Part shown: positions 35,886-48,432 of the stretch, one piece after another
Position numbering within the stretch: the first letter of the stretch is position 1
Layout: each line of letters begins with the position of its first letter
From: Whalleya microplaca
Taxonomy: Eukaryota; Ascomycota; Sordariomycetes; Xylariales; Xylariaceae
Length of the DNA stretch: 64,000 bases
Assembly (NCBI GenBank): GCA_022497155.1
Contig: MU385753.1
Coordinates: 372,001-436,000 of the forward strand
Direction of reading: 5' to 3'
Program-made: the position numbers and the translations under genes
The notes under the pieces: model-generated
What the model was told of the DNA's origin: nothing
The model's input: the letters and a program-made list of their open reading frames with translations, nothing else
The model's database searches: none

Positions 35886-38002
35886 GGTATCCTTTGACGG
35901 GTAAGGTAGCACAACAGGTAGGATGACCGGTAATAACCGACATCACGACAGATCCGGAAATGCAAGCTTCTTCTTCACTTCGCATGACAAGCACACGATA
36001 GCAATGAAAAAGAGATGTAAAAGCCTGTCAGACGTCCACCATCACCCACCCCGGCCGCGCGCCCGAAGGCAAGACCGCAGACTGATCGGGGTCGAGATCT
36101 TCACCACTCTCTATACAGCACCTCTTGCGAGGGTACCGCCACCCTTGCGGGCAGATCGAGAGTAAGGATCAAAGGAGCGCGAGGCCCCAGTGCCCCCGGA
36201 TAGAAATTTCACTCTAGGGCGACGGGGATATCATTCATCAACCAGGGTGGGCTCTGAAGCTCCTTTAGGGAACACAGAGTGGGACGAATACTATAGAAAT
36301 GATTCTCTGAAGTCTGTATCGCGGCGCGGTTAGCAATTGTTGGGAGCGCTTCCAGTATGGGGGAGGGGGGAGACTGACATTGTCGACATGAAGAAGAAAG
36401 GAAAAGAAAATTGAAATGGAGGGAGGAGGGCCGGTATTTATAGGTAAGTTGCTGCGGGCGGTGAGCCATTCTGCCGCGTGCCAAATCAGCCAGGGACCCA
36501 TTGTGCAGAAATTTTCTTTGGTGGGGCACGAGTGATTGCTCTTGGCGTTAAGCGGGTACATACCCACTAGAACAGATCAGTTCCAATAGCAATGCAATCA
36601 TACCTACGGATTACTATTGGCCTGATTTTGAGCCATAGTAGAATCAAGCGAACAATGAACGCGGTATCCATTAATACTCTACAATACATATTAATATATA
36701 ATATGTTATGTCTATCTGATTCACTGCCGTAAAGCAGCACTTTAAGCCACAGCTCTATGGCACCCGGGACTAACAGAAGGCACCTGATCCCCCACTCGTT
36801 TGTGTACAATGTATTGTAACAATACAGATGTATTAGACCCAGTACTGCTAGCTAGGGCAAATATTGGTAACAATAGGACATGTCAACAATAGATGTAGAC
36901 TGGACTATGCGCTTTCTGATGGGCCACTATCCTTGATATTCATAGACGTGCTTCTTTACACGTACGGCAGTTAATCAGATAGTACTCGGTACTTGCTGCT
37001 TGGGTTTATATTCACTCCTAGCCAATCAGCCAATATGTACGTTTTCACCAAAATTGGTTAGCTTCTTCAATTAACCAATCGAATTTCTGATTTTATTGGT
37101 GCGGCTCAACGATGCCAAGCATATCAAAATCTGCTGTGACACCACAGAACACCAGCCCAGCCACCCGACCCAACGCCCATGTAAGGTACACGTACAGTAT
37201 GTGAATCCTGAAACTCCAATACTTCATTAGTGCCAGATACAATAACATGTTGGTGCCCTGGTGCCTTGCCATAACACCGTGCCGTCGCGCGTGCGTGTGG
37301 AGAGAATTACATACGGTGCGACTGCACCTGTACAGAGTGGGTGGCCCCAAAGCATGGGAACACATCGCCGAGCAGTATTGGTAGTCCGCGCAGCCATATC
37401 CACTCGAAGGGTGCGGGACTAGCATCTGTTGAATCTGATTATCCGTACTGTCGAGTCTGGCTGTGTAAGGATATTATGCTGTAGCTGAGATATGGCCAGT
37501 GTCTGTGTTGTGTGTTGCGTCTGTGTCTGTATCTCGAGGAATGCAATTCGTGTTAAACCAATGGGTGGGACATATACATAGCTGAGTGACTTACGGACTG
37601 TATGCTAGATGACATCGTTACAACTGTACCGCGAATGTCCACGCCTCAATCTGCCCAGCGATGAATAGCTATGTATTCCCTGCCTGCGTCTTGCCGTCCT
37701 TTCGCCGTGTCTGTAAACAACCTCATATCTGTCTGAGAAGCCGTGAATTCTGCCAATTGATCATTCCATCTTCGTGTTTGAAAGCATATGCTGTCTCTAT
37801 TACAGTCCACCCACAACCGAAGCCTAGCTGTCGCGGGGTAACCTAGTCATCTGTGCTTGAACGAATCGTATGTCCTGCGATTCCAGTTCGCTGTTGCCGA
37901 CGAAGCACATATATTAGATTCGTCACCCATGTCAATATGGGACAAAGCAATGAGGAGTACAGTGACTTGATTAGGTGAAGTTATAGAAAGGTGGCAGAGC
38001 CC

Positions 38003-38005
<3 letters not shown>
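35886..38005. other. Intergenic, no gene seen
   Basis: No supported gene. An 8-bp inverted repeat, ATTGGTTA and TAACCAAT, lies near 37052-37078. A 15-bp palindrome GTATTGTAACAATAC lies at about 36811-36825. The open frames at 35923-36165 and 36209-36567 have no recognisable content. Confidence 0.4.

Positions 38006-38043
<38 letters not shown>
38006..38043. repeat. TA dinucleotide microsatellite, 19 units
   Basis: An uninterrupted (TA)19 tract. It is likely length-polymorphic. Confidence 0.95.
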
Positions 38044-38046
<3 letters not shown>

Positions 38047-41000
38047 GACAGGCGGCACCCATACGTAGTCCCGGACCTCAGCCCTATAGGGCGTATCTTT
38101 ACAGTTGTACAATACGGCATAAGCACGATCTAGAGCTTCCACGCGAAGTATTCACATAGGAACGTCATCGGTGGTGCTATGAATAACTGCCATTTCCTAT
38201 CTATCCTCTAGCCTTCATTCGTTTCCGTCGCATTTTCGATCTATTCTTCGCACAGTACCTCGTCGGTAACGACACTGCAAGATTCGGAGGACAGCGTGAC
38301 TTCACAGGTTGTATTTTGGTGGTCTGCGACCGCACAAGGGGTATTGCTGGGAAATTCCATCGTGTGCTGACAGCCACCAGCAGTCACCAAGTTGGTGGTG
38401 TAATGTTCGGATGTTCCATGCCAGATGAAGCTGGTAGACATTCACGTGCAGGCATACCCGCGTAGAAAGGCCTTGTGCATGCCTGGCAGAGTGGACCAGA
38501 CCAACCCTCTGTAATGGGTACATAGGTTCTCGGGATAACCATCACTCCGAGCACCGACTAATCTGGCGATGAATCCCCATTGTGTGGGTTGCACGTTGCT
38601 GAAGGAGATCGATATGTGATGCGTTCATCCTGCTTCCCCGCAAGCTTAATGGGTTATTGAGTTGTGGGGTAAGGCGAAGGCGAAGGATGTAGTTCACCCT
38701 GGGCGCGTCCTCGCCCAGGAGCCGGTGGCTTCGTGTCTCGGCAAAGAGGGCCACGAATACCGGCTCATGGTCATCCAATGCCCGCTGGCTGGCGTGTATG
38801 AGCGGTCCTAAGGCACTTCTCACATCGCCAGGGACTTTGCCAACGGTGTGAGCTTGTCGCGTATGGGTCGAGAGCCGACACGCCGGAGCTAACTTGTCCC
38901 ACTCCTCGCTCGCCACGATACGAGAGTGGAAGAACACCCCCTCGCATCGCAGCGCGTGCTTTGTCGGACGTTGTGGGTCCCAACAGACTGGGCCGGTTTA
39001 CTGAGGACACCATCTTTGAAAGATGAGAGAGTCGACGGCTCCCAGAGACGGCCGGCCATGTTGGACTCAGGGCTCACGGAGACCCTCCTGGGACAGTGAG
39101 TCGTGAAAGGGTTCATATCTACCGATATGTTGTCAGTGTATATGTCGGACCACCCTTTCTCATCTACATAGATAGCAGCCATTGAAGCGGATCAAACACC
39201 TCCCAGATATACTGTAGGGAGGAAGTTTTGCCCCTGGGGTAGGATGGCGAGAGTAAGAAATGACGACGGGTGCTACTCACAGCGACGGAGAGAAGTCAAC
39301 ACACCCATTAGGTGGTTGCCGAGCAGGGCACGTAGTCTCTCCTGGGTGTCAGGATCAAACAGACTAAGTCGCCTAATCATGGTTCTACAGGCAGTTTACT
39401 TCGGATGTGACGAAGGTGTCGAAAAAGGGACCCCCTTTAATAAGTATTTTCCATCCCACCAGGGCCCTGTTTTTGCTGTACTCTTCACAGCTCCTCTGTC
39501 TTCCTCATCGCTCACCATCGCAGGGCCTAGGGCATCTTGCTGGTCCCGTGCCTGAAGTGTTCCAAGTGGAGAGAAGACGAGACAAGTGTTATAGGGGAGG
39601 AGGTGTGCAAGGTCGTCCAAAGAACCGCCGAAGCTTGGCAGCAGGCATCATACTCGTCGAGGATGGCATGGCATGGTGACATGCGAACACACGCCAAAGG
39701 AGAACATGTAGACGATGAAGAAGCAGTGTAAGAACAAGACAGCGAGGGCCATTATGTGTACCATGTCGGGAGTTGGGAATCAGGGGCCGCACCAAATGTG
39801 CGTCATCCCAGCGGCCTCGCACGCCGGCCCCGGGAGAGCCTAGGTCCAAGGAGAGAGGAGTCCCGCGGAACGGTCCAAGTTCCGAGCCTTCTAGAGATCA
39901 TCCGGGTAGTTCGAGCCCACGGAACTACAAACCCACGCAACTGGCGGAGAAGGAAGAGAGGAACCTCTCAAAGTCCGAGATCGACATCCATGAAACGGAA
40001 CCCTGCGTGCGGGACAACGGGGGTCAGCTCAAAGTGCTTAGATTTCCATGCCCGATATCAATAAATTTCACGTACCTTAGGTAGATCGCTTATAAAGGCC
40101 CTACATAGTATGTGGTGACTGGAACGCCTCCACCAGCCCGAGGCACGGTCTATGCAAGCGCGATATGTATGACACGCTGGAATTGCTCGCCGGGTCTATA
40201 TCCATACACACAAAATGGCGGGCTTTGAGAACCGGTGACTAGGTCGAGGGAGAGCATGAAGGTGAAGGGGACAAAGAGGAAGAAGGATTGGAACGGAAGA
40301 AAGGATTCTCCCTTCCCATTTGCGCCTCCTGGATGAGACTATTCGTCAGCTTGGTTATGCCACGATAACTGTAATAATCATCACAGCAACACTTACGCTG
40401 CGCTGTCTGCATTCGACATAAGCAAGCTATCCGTGGTATTCGGAAGAAAGCGTTTTTTCTTCACTGCCTTACACTGAATGCTGGCGCTGCGCGATGAATC
40501 GTCCTGTTGCCGACTGATGAATAGGCTCGAAGGGTTTCTACCCTACAAAGAAAGCGGAAGGTTAGGTCCAGGTGACCAGGAGATTGGCCAAGAAGGGCGA
40601 GAATATAGCGGAGACATCAAAGATGAGGCCGGAGTGAAGTCAAGGAAGATAGAGAAGATAAGGAAGACAGAGAAGACGAGGAAGACGGAGAAGATGAGGA
40701 AGACAGAGAAGATGAGGGAGAGAAAGAAGATGAGAGAGAGAGGGAAGACAAGAGAGGAAGAACAGAATCATAAACAAAAAGGTTCGCCCAAACCCAAACC
40801 TACACAAACCTGCACCTTCTACCCTACAACCCCCTCTCCCAAGCTCCTCTTTCTCCGCCCATCAACAGAGTATCCCACCCCTTCTGCCCTTCCACCGCAC
40901 AAGACAGACAGGAACAACTCCTTATCTACGCAGAAGACAACCACAACCCCAAGCAAGCGAACTACGACCCAAACCAAACCATACACGAACGTCACATTCA

Positions 41001-41462
41001 CGCATAGAAGGTACATCATGTATCGTCATAAACCTTGAGAGACCCAGACAGGTCCAACCTTGAAATTAGTCTACTAAGAAGAAATGCCTATGTACCTAAC
41101 CCTGCTGTGTGTACCTACCTACCTTCTCTTCTCGCCACCGCCCATCCATCCCGCTATGTATGCACAAGGAGAAAGAGAAACGGGTCTGGCGACCGCTCAA
41201 ATAGGGAAAAGGGGAAGGGGGAAAGAGCCTTTTTATATTTGCTCGGAGCACACACACACACACCGAATATTTCCATACACTCCAAAGGCCAAACCCGACC
41301 ATGCTGTAACCATGCAACAAAAAAAGAATTAGGGGATATCATAGTAAAAGGTGGAATAATAATCACGATCCAAGCCAGAAATATCGTGACAGCAAAAAAA
41401 GAAAAAAAAAACCCCGAGCTGTTTAGCCCGAGCATGAGCATAGGCCGGAGATTGAGACCAGT
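38044..41462. other. Intergenic with decayed coding sequence
   Basis: No intact gene. On the minus strand, 39182-38542 shows two overlapping frames that together read like eroded protein, including the LRR fragment at 38599-38648. A minus-strand frame at 38441-38241 has five cysteines in its last 45 residues. A purine-rich tract covers about 40641-40772 and is open in frame 40478-41038 as Lys/Glu/Arg repeats. A CA repeat lies at about 41255-41270. The right end is the likely 3' UTR of the exchanger gene. Confidence 0.45.
38599..38648 (-). pseudogene. Fragment of the F-box/LRR gene
   Basis: Read on the minus strand, this segment encodes PLSLRGSRMNASHIDLLQ. It matches SLSLRGSRMNASHIDLLR of the F-box/LRR gene at 22513-22563. 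A 19-base core is identical at nucleotide level and the rest differs mainly at third positions. The similarity stops abruptly on both sides, so it is a copied fragment or the last recognisable piece of an eroded paralogue. Confidence 0.7.
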
Positions 41463-44400
41463 CTAGAATGCTTGCCCGCTGGTCCCTCGGCCGATGGTCT
41501 TGTAGGTATTCCACACACCATCCGCGCCAAGGGTGTCGAATCGGCTCGCGCCCATGCCCATCTGGCCATCTGTGTACCCAGAGAAGTAGAATCCAACAAT
41601 GACGACCAAGTAGGACAGAATCAGAATGCTGCCCTTGAAGTAGTTGCTTTTCCCTTCGCCGTACATATAACTCAGCATGAACACACATAAAATGACGGTC
41701 ACCATATCCCATTGTGGAAACAATAGACTGAAGGTGTAGCGTGCTGGATCTGAGTCGGGTCCTGACGGTGTCATCGGGTAGACCGCAGAGAAGAAGACCA
41801 ATGCTGGGATTTGAAGAAGGCAGACTTGAAGCGCATATGCAGAACCGATTTCCATGGATAGGGCAATATTTCCATTCATCGCGAAAGAGATAGCGTTCTG
41901 TAAACTGTGATTAGCTTTTGAATTATCCAAAGATGCAGTGATTTGCTTACCAAGAATTCAGTGGTGTTTGGTACCAGAGCAAACAGTGTGATACCTAGGA
42001 ACTTCGGATCAACGGCGTAGTTGTCCAACACTACATCCACTGTGTCAACCAAGATCTCGGCGACAATGGCGTAAAGAATGGTAGCCCCTAATAAGATGAC
42101 TGAACTCTTCATTCTACTCCAATTCGGAGCATCATGCCCACCGTGACCGGCACCCTGAGCATGCTCTCCAGCTTCCTCGAAGTCGGGAAAGGTGCTGGCG
42201 CGGATTGGTGTAGGGCGCGCTGCCGAACTGCTAGCTTCTGCGCTGGATGGTTGCGTGTATAGTCGACGTGGAACTCGCGCGTCGCGAGCGGCAATAGCGG
42301 CTGCGGTAGCGGCTAACTCCGTGACACCACGGACTAGGTCGTTGTTCTCGGCATCAGAAAAGCCCGGAAGGTGGACATTGGATCGCATGCCACCCAAGCC
42401 ACTTCCGGGGCTCTTGGGAGGAACCATGTGCGGTGTTTGCATAGCGCCGTTTGGTGGAATCACACCGGATGGCTGACGCGAATGGCGGGCTTCTTCTCTG
42501 CCCAGCAATCCAACGTGCTTCAACGATTGACCTAAGATACGCTTATACAGATTGCTGTCTCGAATGTCGGCACCGCTTGCATCGGCAATGTTACGCACTT
42601 CGGAAAGTCGAGCTGCGCTCTGCTGGGCTTCTTCATGCTTCTTCTCGTCTATCTCGCTGTTCCAGATAACGGCAGCATGGGTTCGTAGGGTAAACCATAA
42701 ACCAATGATATACGACAAGAAGAGAAGGATAGCAGCCATGTAGCAGAATGGACGTACAGCATCGATGTAAAAACGATCGTCGAGGGCTGGCACTTGTGAA
42801 TAGTAACAACGGCGACAATCTCGTTCACTCGACCCTATGAAGTCGGTACAATTCTGACATCGAAGTTCATGGGTGCCATAGATCTGGTAGAACAGCGTCG
42901 GGCCGAATGCCGCAATAACGGCGAAGAGAAGCATCGTTGACGTGACACCGGCGGATCTGGCATTGAAGCGTTGCGTCTTGCGCTTGATAGCGCCAAAACA
43001 CATGGACAGCCCAGGCAAGAAGAGAATACCAGCGAAAATACTCCCGATGATACTGCCTTCAACAAGCTGACCTTTACCATCCTTCAGAGCAACGCAGTAT
43101 AGGAAGACTTCTACGAGAGTCGAGAAAAAGGCATTGATCGCCGCACCTAGGCCCATAGAGGACTGTGCTGAAATGGAAGCGACGGCCTGCCCAATGAAGT
43201 ATGCCAGAGGAATGATGGAAAACAATCCGGCCACGAACAGGAAGCCTGGTGAGGTCAAGAAGTTGTCAAAGTGAAGAACGCCTTCGAGAACGATCCAGTC
43301 GAAAATGACCAACATGACCACAGCCATGAGGTTAATGAGGAAAATGTTGGTCCCGTCGACCGTATACTTCCAATATTTCGAACCGACGGCCCGGTAGGTG
43401 CAGAGCAGGATCGATGAATAGCGACCATCAGCGGTTCTTGCGATGCTCATATCGGACTCGAAGGACAGAGCCAGTGGATGCCTTCGAAGATGATCGAAGA
43501 GGAGGTGCGTAGCCTTGCCCATCGGGATCCAGAAGACCATGAACCAACAGATGGCAGACACTATGAGAAGGGACGGCGTAAGGAGGCCCCAGAAGAAGAT
43601 AAAGAAGATGACACGTCCAATATTCCATTGCCCTCGGCCAAAGAGGCGTCTCTTTAGCTGTCGTCCTTGATCATCCGGATGATCAAAGCGACCTGAACGG
43701 CCCAGCAGGCTATCCGTCTCACTGGGCTCAGAGTCGATACTTCTCCTTGATCGACCCACGATGGACCGGTTCCGTTCAGGGCCAAAGAAGAGTCTTCCGT
43801 ATTCCAGATCTCCGCTCTGCCATTGCTCATATTCACTAATACTTCGCCCCTCACCTTGATCTTCATCTAGATAGGCCTCATCTCGCTCGAGACGGACAAA
43901 CTTCCCAAAGGGATAGAATAGATAGCCAGCAAGACCCCAGAGTACGCGGCCATATTCCCTCCCGCTAGGAGCTGCTGCAAATATGAAACAGGCTATCGCA
44001 CCAAGGGCAGCAAAGGAGGCCATCCACCAGCCAAAGGCCAATGTCCATATGATGTTGAAGAATAGCAACCAGCTACTAACTCGTCCTCCGGGCGAGGAAT
44101 GGATGTCACCCTCGGCAGTTTTCTGGACGGATCGGTCCTTCTTGTACAATGCAGGTTTCCAGATCCTTATACCAAAAGGATGTGTCTCGTTGATAGCCTG
44201 CTGACGGTCTTTCAATGTGAAGCTCTCGGCCTCGCTGATGTTATCATCGTCGTCGTCGTCATCATCGAGTATATCGGACCCAGGTGGCGCGTCCTGCAAT
44301 GCGTCTTCCTCAACCGGCTCGATTCGCGATTGGGAGGGCTGTTCCTCTTCGTCTTCTTCTATCCGTTCTTCGATGTCCTCCTCATCCGGGCCGTTGCTAC

Positions 44401-45080
44401 GGCTCGAATGCACCCGAGACAGAGCTGGCGCGGCCATGGACCGCCGGCGCATCGTAGACGACTGCCTACCCGCTTCGTTATATGAGAAGCTCTGTTGCCT
44501 CCCGGTGGCATCGTTTCCCACTTCGTTTATATCGTCGTCTGTCGAGAAGACCTCGCCGCGATGGGGGGCTTGGGTGTTGGAAGAGGCTCGACGTGGCATA
44601 GGGGGCTTCTTAGGGCGCTGTCGGCCACGGTCCGGCAAGGGTGAACGAGGCTGCTGGGTGCCGGTTCGCGAGTGGGCACGTTCATGGGCAGAAGGTTCTC
44701 CCAAATACTGCCCGCCGGCAGCGGGCGGAGGTGGCGGAGGTGACTGAAGGGTGCCTAGCAGCGTATAAGTTAGCTTGGATTGGCGCAAATGCCGGATGAC
44801 ATGACATCAAGCCGCCAGCCGTCTGTCAGAAATAAAGTGAAATAGAGTTTCTGCAGGTTCCCTAGGCAGCGACTAGTTCGGTAGAGAAGCCAAAGTTTGT
44901 TCGACGATAGCACGTACCATAAGATTGGTCGGGTCTCCTCCGCACAGTCTCAGTGGATTGGTAGCTTTCTGGAAACACGTCGTCTCTGGGATCCCTGTTC
45001 TCGCGTCGACTGGGAGCCTGTCGCGTATCGGTGGGCGAGGGTGTGGTAGAGCCGTCGTCATCCTGGGAGTGAGGATCCAT
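41463..45080 (-). CDS. vnx1: Vacuolar cation/proton exchanger, VNX1/CAX type
   Basis: Three exons, 45080-44918, 44754-41951 and 41897-41463, give 1133 residues. The introns are 163 bp (GTACGT..CTGCTAG) and 53 bp (GTAAGC..TTACAG). The first 280 or so residues are a disordered cytosolic region with Pro, Asp and Glu runs. Hydrophobic helices follow, in two clusters separated by charged loops. The two exchanger alpha-repeats are visible. One is STLVEVFLYCVALKDG with SIIGSIFAGILFLPG. The other spans the second intron and contains ALVPNTTEFL joined to NAISFAMNGNIALS; both keep the acidic residue. A cysteine pair block (CQNCTDF, CRRCYYS) lies in the loop between. The long N-terminus and overall build match yeast Vnx1, a vacuolar Na+/K+-proton antiporter, rather than the shorter Ca2+ exchanger Vcx1. 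Substrate preference is inferred. Confidence 0.88.
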
Positions 45081-48000
45081 TGCCGGCTGGGGGCACAGGA
45101 CGCCCTCGTACGACTGTACGACGACTGGACAATGACACGAAGCTTTCAGCTAGCAGGCTAGATGGCCTGGTGGCATGTGAAAGCAGGTTCAGGTGCAAGA
45201 TGTGAGACAGAATACACGGGGGAAAATAATATCTTTTTTTCTCTCTCTTAAAACTTCGGGTTGGACAGCAGACCAGAAGTGGTCGCGTCGGCTTACTGAC
45301 CTACTCGGCTTCGACGGGCGAGTCGGAGCTGAGAAGGACGAAGAGAAGCGGCCTCAGTACAGATGTACGGAGTAGTTAGAAGCTTGGAAGAATGCGGGAG
45401 GGTGAGATATTGTATCCAACCTGCAGATCTAGCGTGTTAAGAGGTTGTATGTTGCTGCATCATTTCCCACCTGCAAACCCCGATGCGGAGATGTCTAATA
45501 AACAAGATGGGGACTTTCCGCTTTCTTTTTTCTTTTTTTCTAACTTACATATACATCTGGTACGTAGAGGTAATGTAAGTTATGGCAAGGCAGAAGGAAT
45601 GACGGGACGCGCAATGCAACCTATGCAAAATGATGCAGTGCCAGTGCGACGGGAAGGAGGGTAGTACAAAATACTTCCTAAATGCACTTCGAAGAAAGAT
45701 TGACTCGATTCGGTTGCACCTACTTCGATATTCCTCCTACCTATGCCAGTCAGATCAGATTGCAGATGACGGATATCACGAACATTAGCAGGTCCCAGGT
45801 GATCGTCTATTCTGTAGCGGAGGGCTTGTTTACGATAAATCAGGCATAACACCCTTGCCGCCCTGAACGTCCAAACGTCCGAACGTCAATCGGACAGGCA
45901 AGGCCCCGTATTTTCACAATTATATACGCAAAACTACCTAGACAGCTAGGCTAGTTACTACATAGGCTCTGTAAGCCCCGCGAGATCCCCCAATAAGATG
46001 CTCTCCCTAGTCCTAGAAATTACGGTTTCTTTATCTTTCGCGACGATTCATGCCAACCAGCATTCTCATCTATAAAGTCGTATACAACTAAATTTTGAAA
46101 ATATGGAACGTTGAATGGTTGAAGACTGAGGGTTAAAATCACCTAAGTAGGCAATAATGTGATTGAGGCTGGTTCTCTGTCTACTCCTATCTTGGCCCAC
46201 GACTTTTAATAAAGTCGATTAGCCCCCTTTATGTTACCCTTCTTGAGAAAACCACCTGTGCATCTGCTCTTCTCTATTTTCTTCAATGACAAATTGACTT
46301 CATTTGTGACAACTTGTATTACGTCTTCAGCTTGGCTAGAAGAGACGTAATTGAAACCAATGAGGCCACCCTTTTAGGCCAAACACTCAGCAACAACCAG
46401 ATGGAGGATTGTCTCCTAAGACATTGAAGATTGGTAGATGTAAACATGATTTCACTCTTGGTTTGCCTACTTAGGGCACACATTGCATTAGAGCAATTGT
46501 TCTTTCTTCCCTCTCTGTTCCAGTTTTAGCGAAGATTTTGATCACGAGATATAGCCAAATATCGGTCAAAGTATCTATAAGTCCTAGGTAGCTTCAACAA
46601 GCCATCTAGTACCTTTGACAGATATTTACAGAATAAGTTTCCTCTAGATGGTCGACCCACGTATGAGAATATACATAGATTGAAGAATAGATCGAAGGCT
46701 ACTGCCTAACTCGCTGAGACGGAATGTAAACGGTATCGCCAGTCCACAAGCTTCACATCTACGGATGACAGATCATGACGGGTTCTCAATAGAATTTCCG
46801 GCGTAACAAATCAGCTACTACATCAGCAGCAGATTATTTCTTTATGCGCGTGCTTCATTGACCACTTACAGATGTTTATCATCTGAGAAGATACATTGGA
46901 CAGAAACTCTGCCGCGGAGAGACTGAGAATAAAAATAAAAATAAACACATGTTGTTCTACATTTCTCACGTTAAAAATCTTAGATAACTTCCATACGAAA
47001 ACAGAATTATCCGGTTCGTCAAGAACATCAGTCTCTCGATACATCTATAATAGACCTAGACTTACACGAGGGATGTACATCCTTAACTTTCAGTCAATAT
47101 CTGATTATTGTGAGCATGATATTAGCGTAGTGTAATGAGACACTAGTCGAATGGACAACCTCTCGGTTCAAGAGAAGGTAATATCTATATTGTGAGAGCT
47201 ACTTCGATTGTTTGATCTATTCACCCTAGCCCTGTTTGGTTGAGTTATGTTGGCCATGTTCATGTATAAGTGGACGACTGAGCCATACATACGAAGACTG
47301 GAAAGGGGTCTTGGAGGCTTCTGAGGGTTTTATGGAAGACATTGGCTTACTAGCTTCCTAACTAACAAATGCATTTCTTAGTAGCTTATAGCGAAGCTTC
47401 TTGCATATCACTCAGGGGTTGGATCTTGTAAGTCGAGCAACTGTTTGTTACGGTATGTTTACGGTAAGTGATTATGTAAAGCCGAGCGAGCCAAGCTGAA
47501 ACTAAAGCAGCATGGTCGGAGTACGTATGCCACTAGAATGCAGCACGGGAAGACCCATCTATTCTGATGCTCCTCGTGATTATCTACGGTGATTATCTCA
47601 TAGGGCCCTTCCCGTCTGGAGAATGCACTATGCAGTATTGTATGGGGCCTCTCGCATAGGGCCCGGCAACCGCGCGTGGTGAAAAGTAGGTAACGATATC
47701 TATCTACAGATAGGTGAAGTCCGAACTGGTACGTAAAACGAAGCATTTCAAAACTCCCTACTTAACCCCCTCTTCGAGCACCAGAAATATTATATGAAAA
47801 TTCTGTCATAAATCGCAGACAGGAGTCAACCCAGGCAGAATATCTAATACGGATCACCCAATTAGACAAGATGAATTGCTCATCAACTCGACTTTTGCGA
47901 TGCCAATGGCCGGCGTCGGGTCGTTGCATAGATCCACCGTTTCGTGATGTAGCATCTGGGATTGCAGGCAAGCAGGGTAGCTTTCGCTTGGATTGGTTTT

Positions 48001-48432
48001 CTCTTGGCATCTGTCAGTGTTCTAGATTCCAGTCTAGCGGGGAAGGCTTGCATCCGCCTGATGAGGCTGTGAGGTCAGTGCTTCCTGTCTTTTACATACA
48101 AACCTTGGAATCTGAATTATTAGATAAGATAAGGTAGGTACCTAAGTATAGCCCGGAACTTATTATCGCCGGAGTTCCGGAACGCGTAGCTGCCACCTGC
48201 CTGACCTTACCCTTGTCAGGTCCATCATCGACAGCTGTTTAGCCTCATCAATTCGCTGCCCTTGACTGATATCAACATTGCGATCCATAACGTTCATCGT
48301 CCGCAACCCTCAGTTCACCTCCTCTGGTATCCGAACTACCGCCCGACATTAAATTCATAATTACCCGATAATCTTCGACACTTGACCTACAATACATACG
48401 ACCCCAACTCTTCGCGGAGAGCTCCAGCAACC
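45081..48432. other. Intergenic between exchanger and Rpt6 genes
   Basis: It holds two divergent promoters. No gene recognised. AT-rich parts run from about 46000 to 47200, with only short open frames. CGTCCAAACGTCCGAACGTCAATCGG near 45867-45892 repeats the word ACGTC. No Rpn4-type proteasome element (GGTGGCAAA) was found upstream of Rpt6. Confidence 0.5.
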
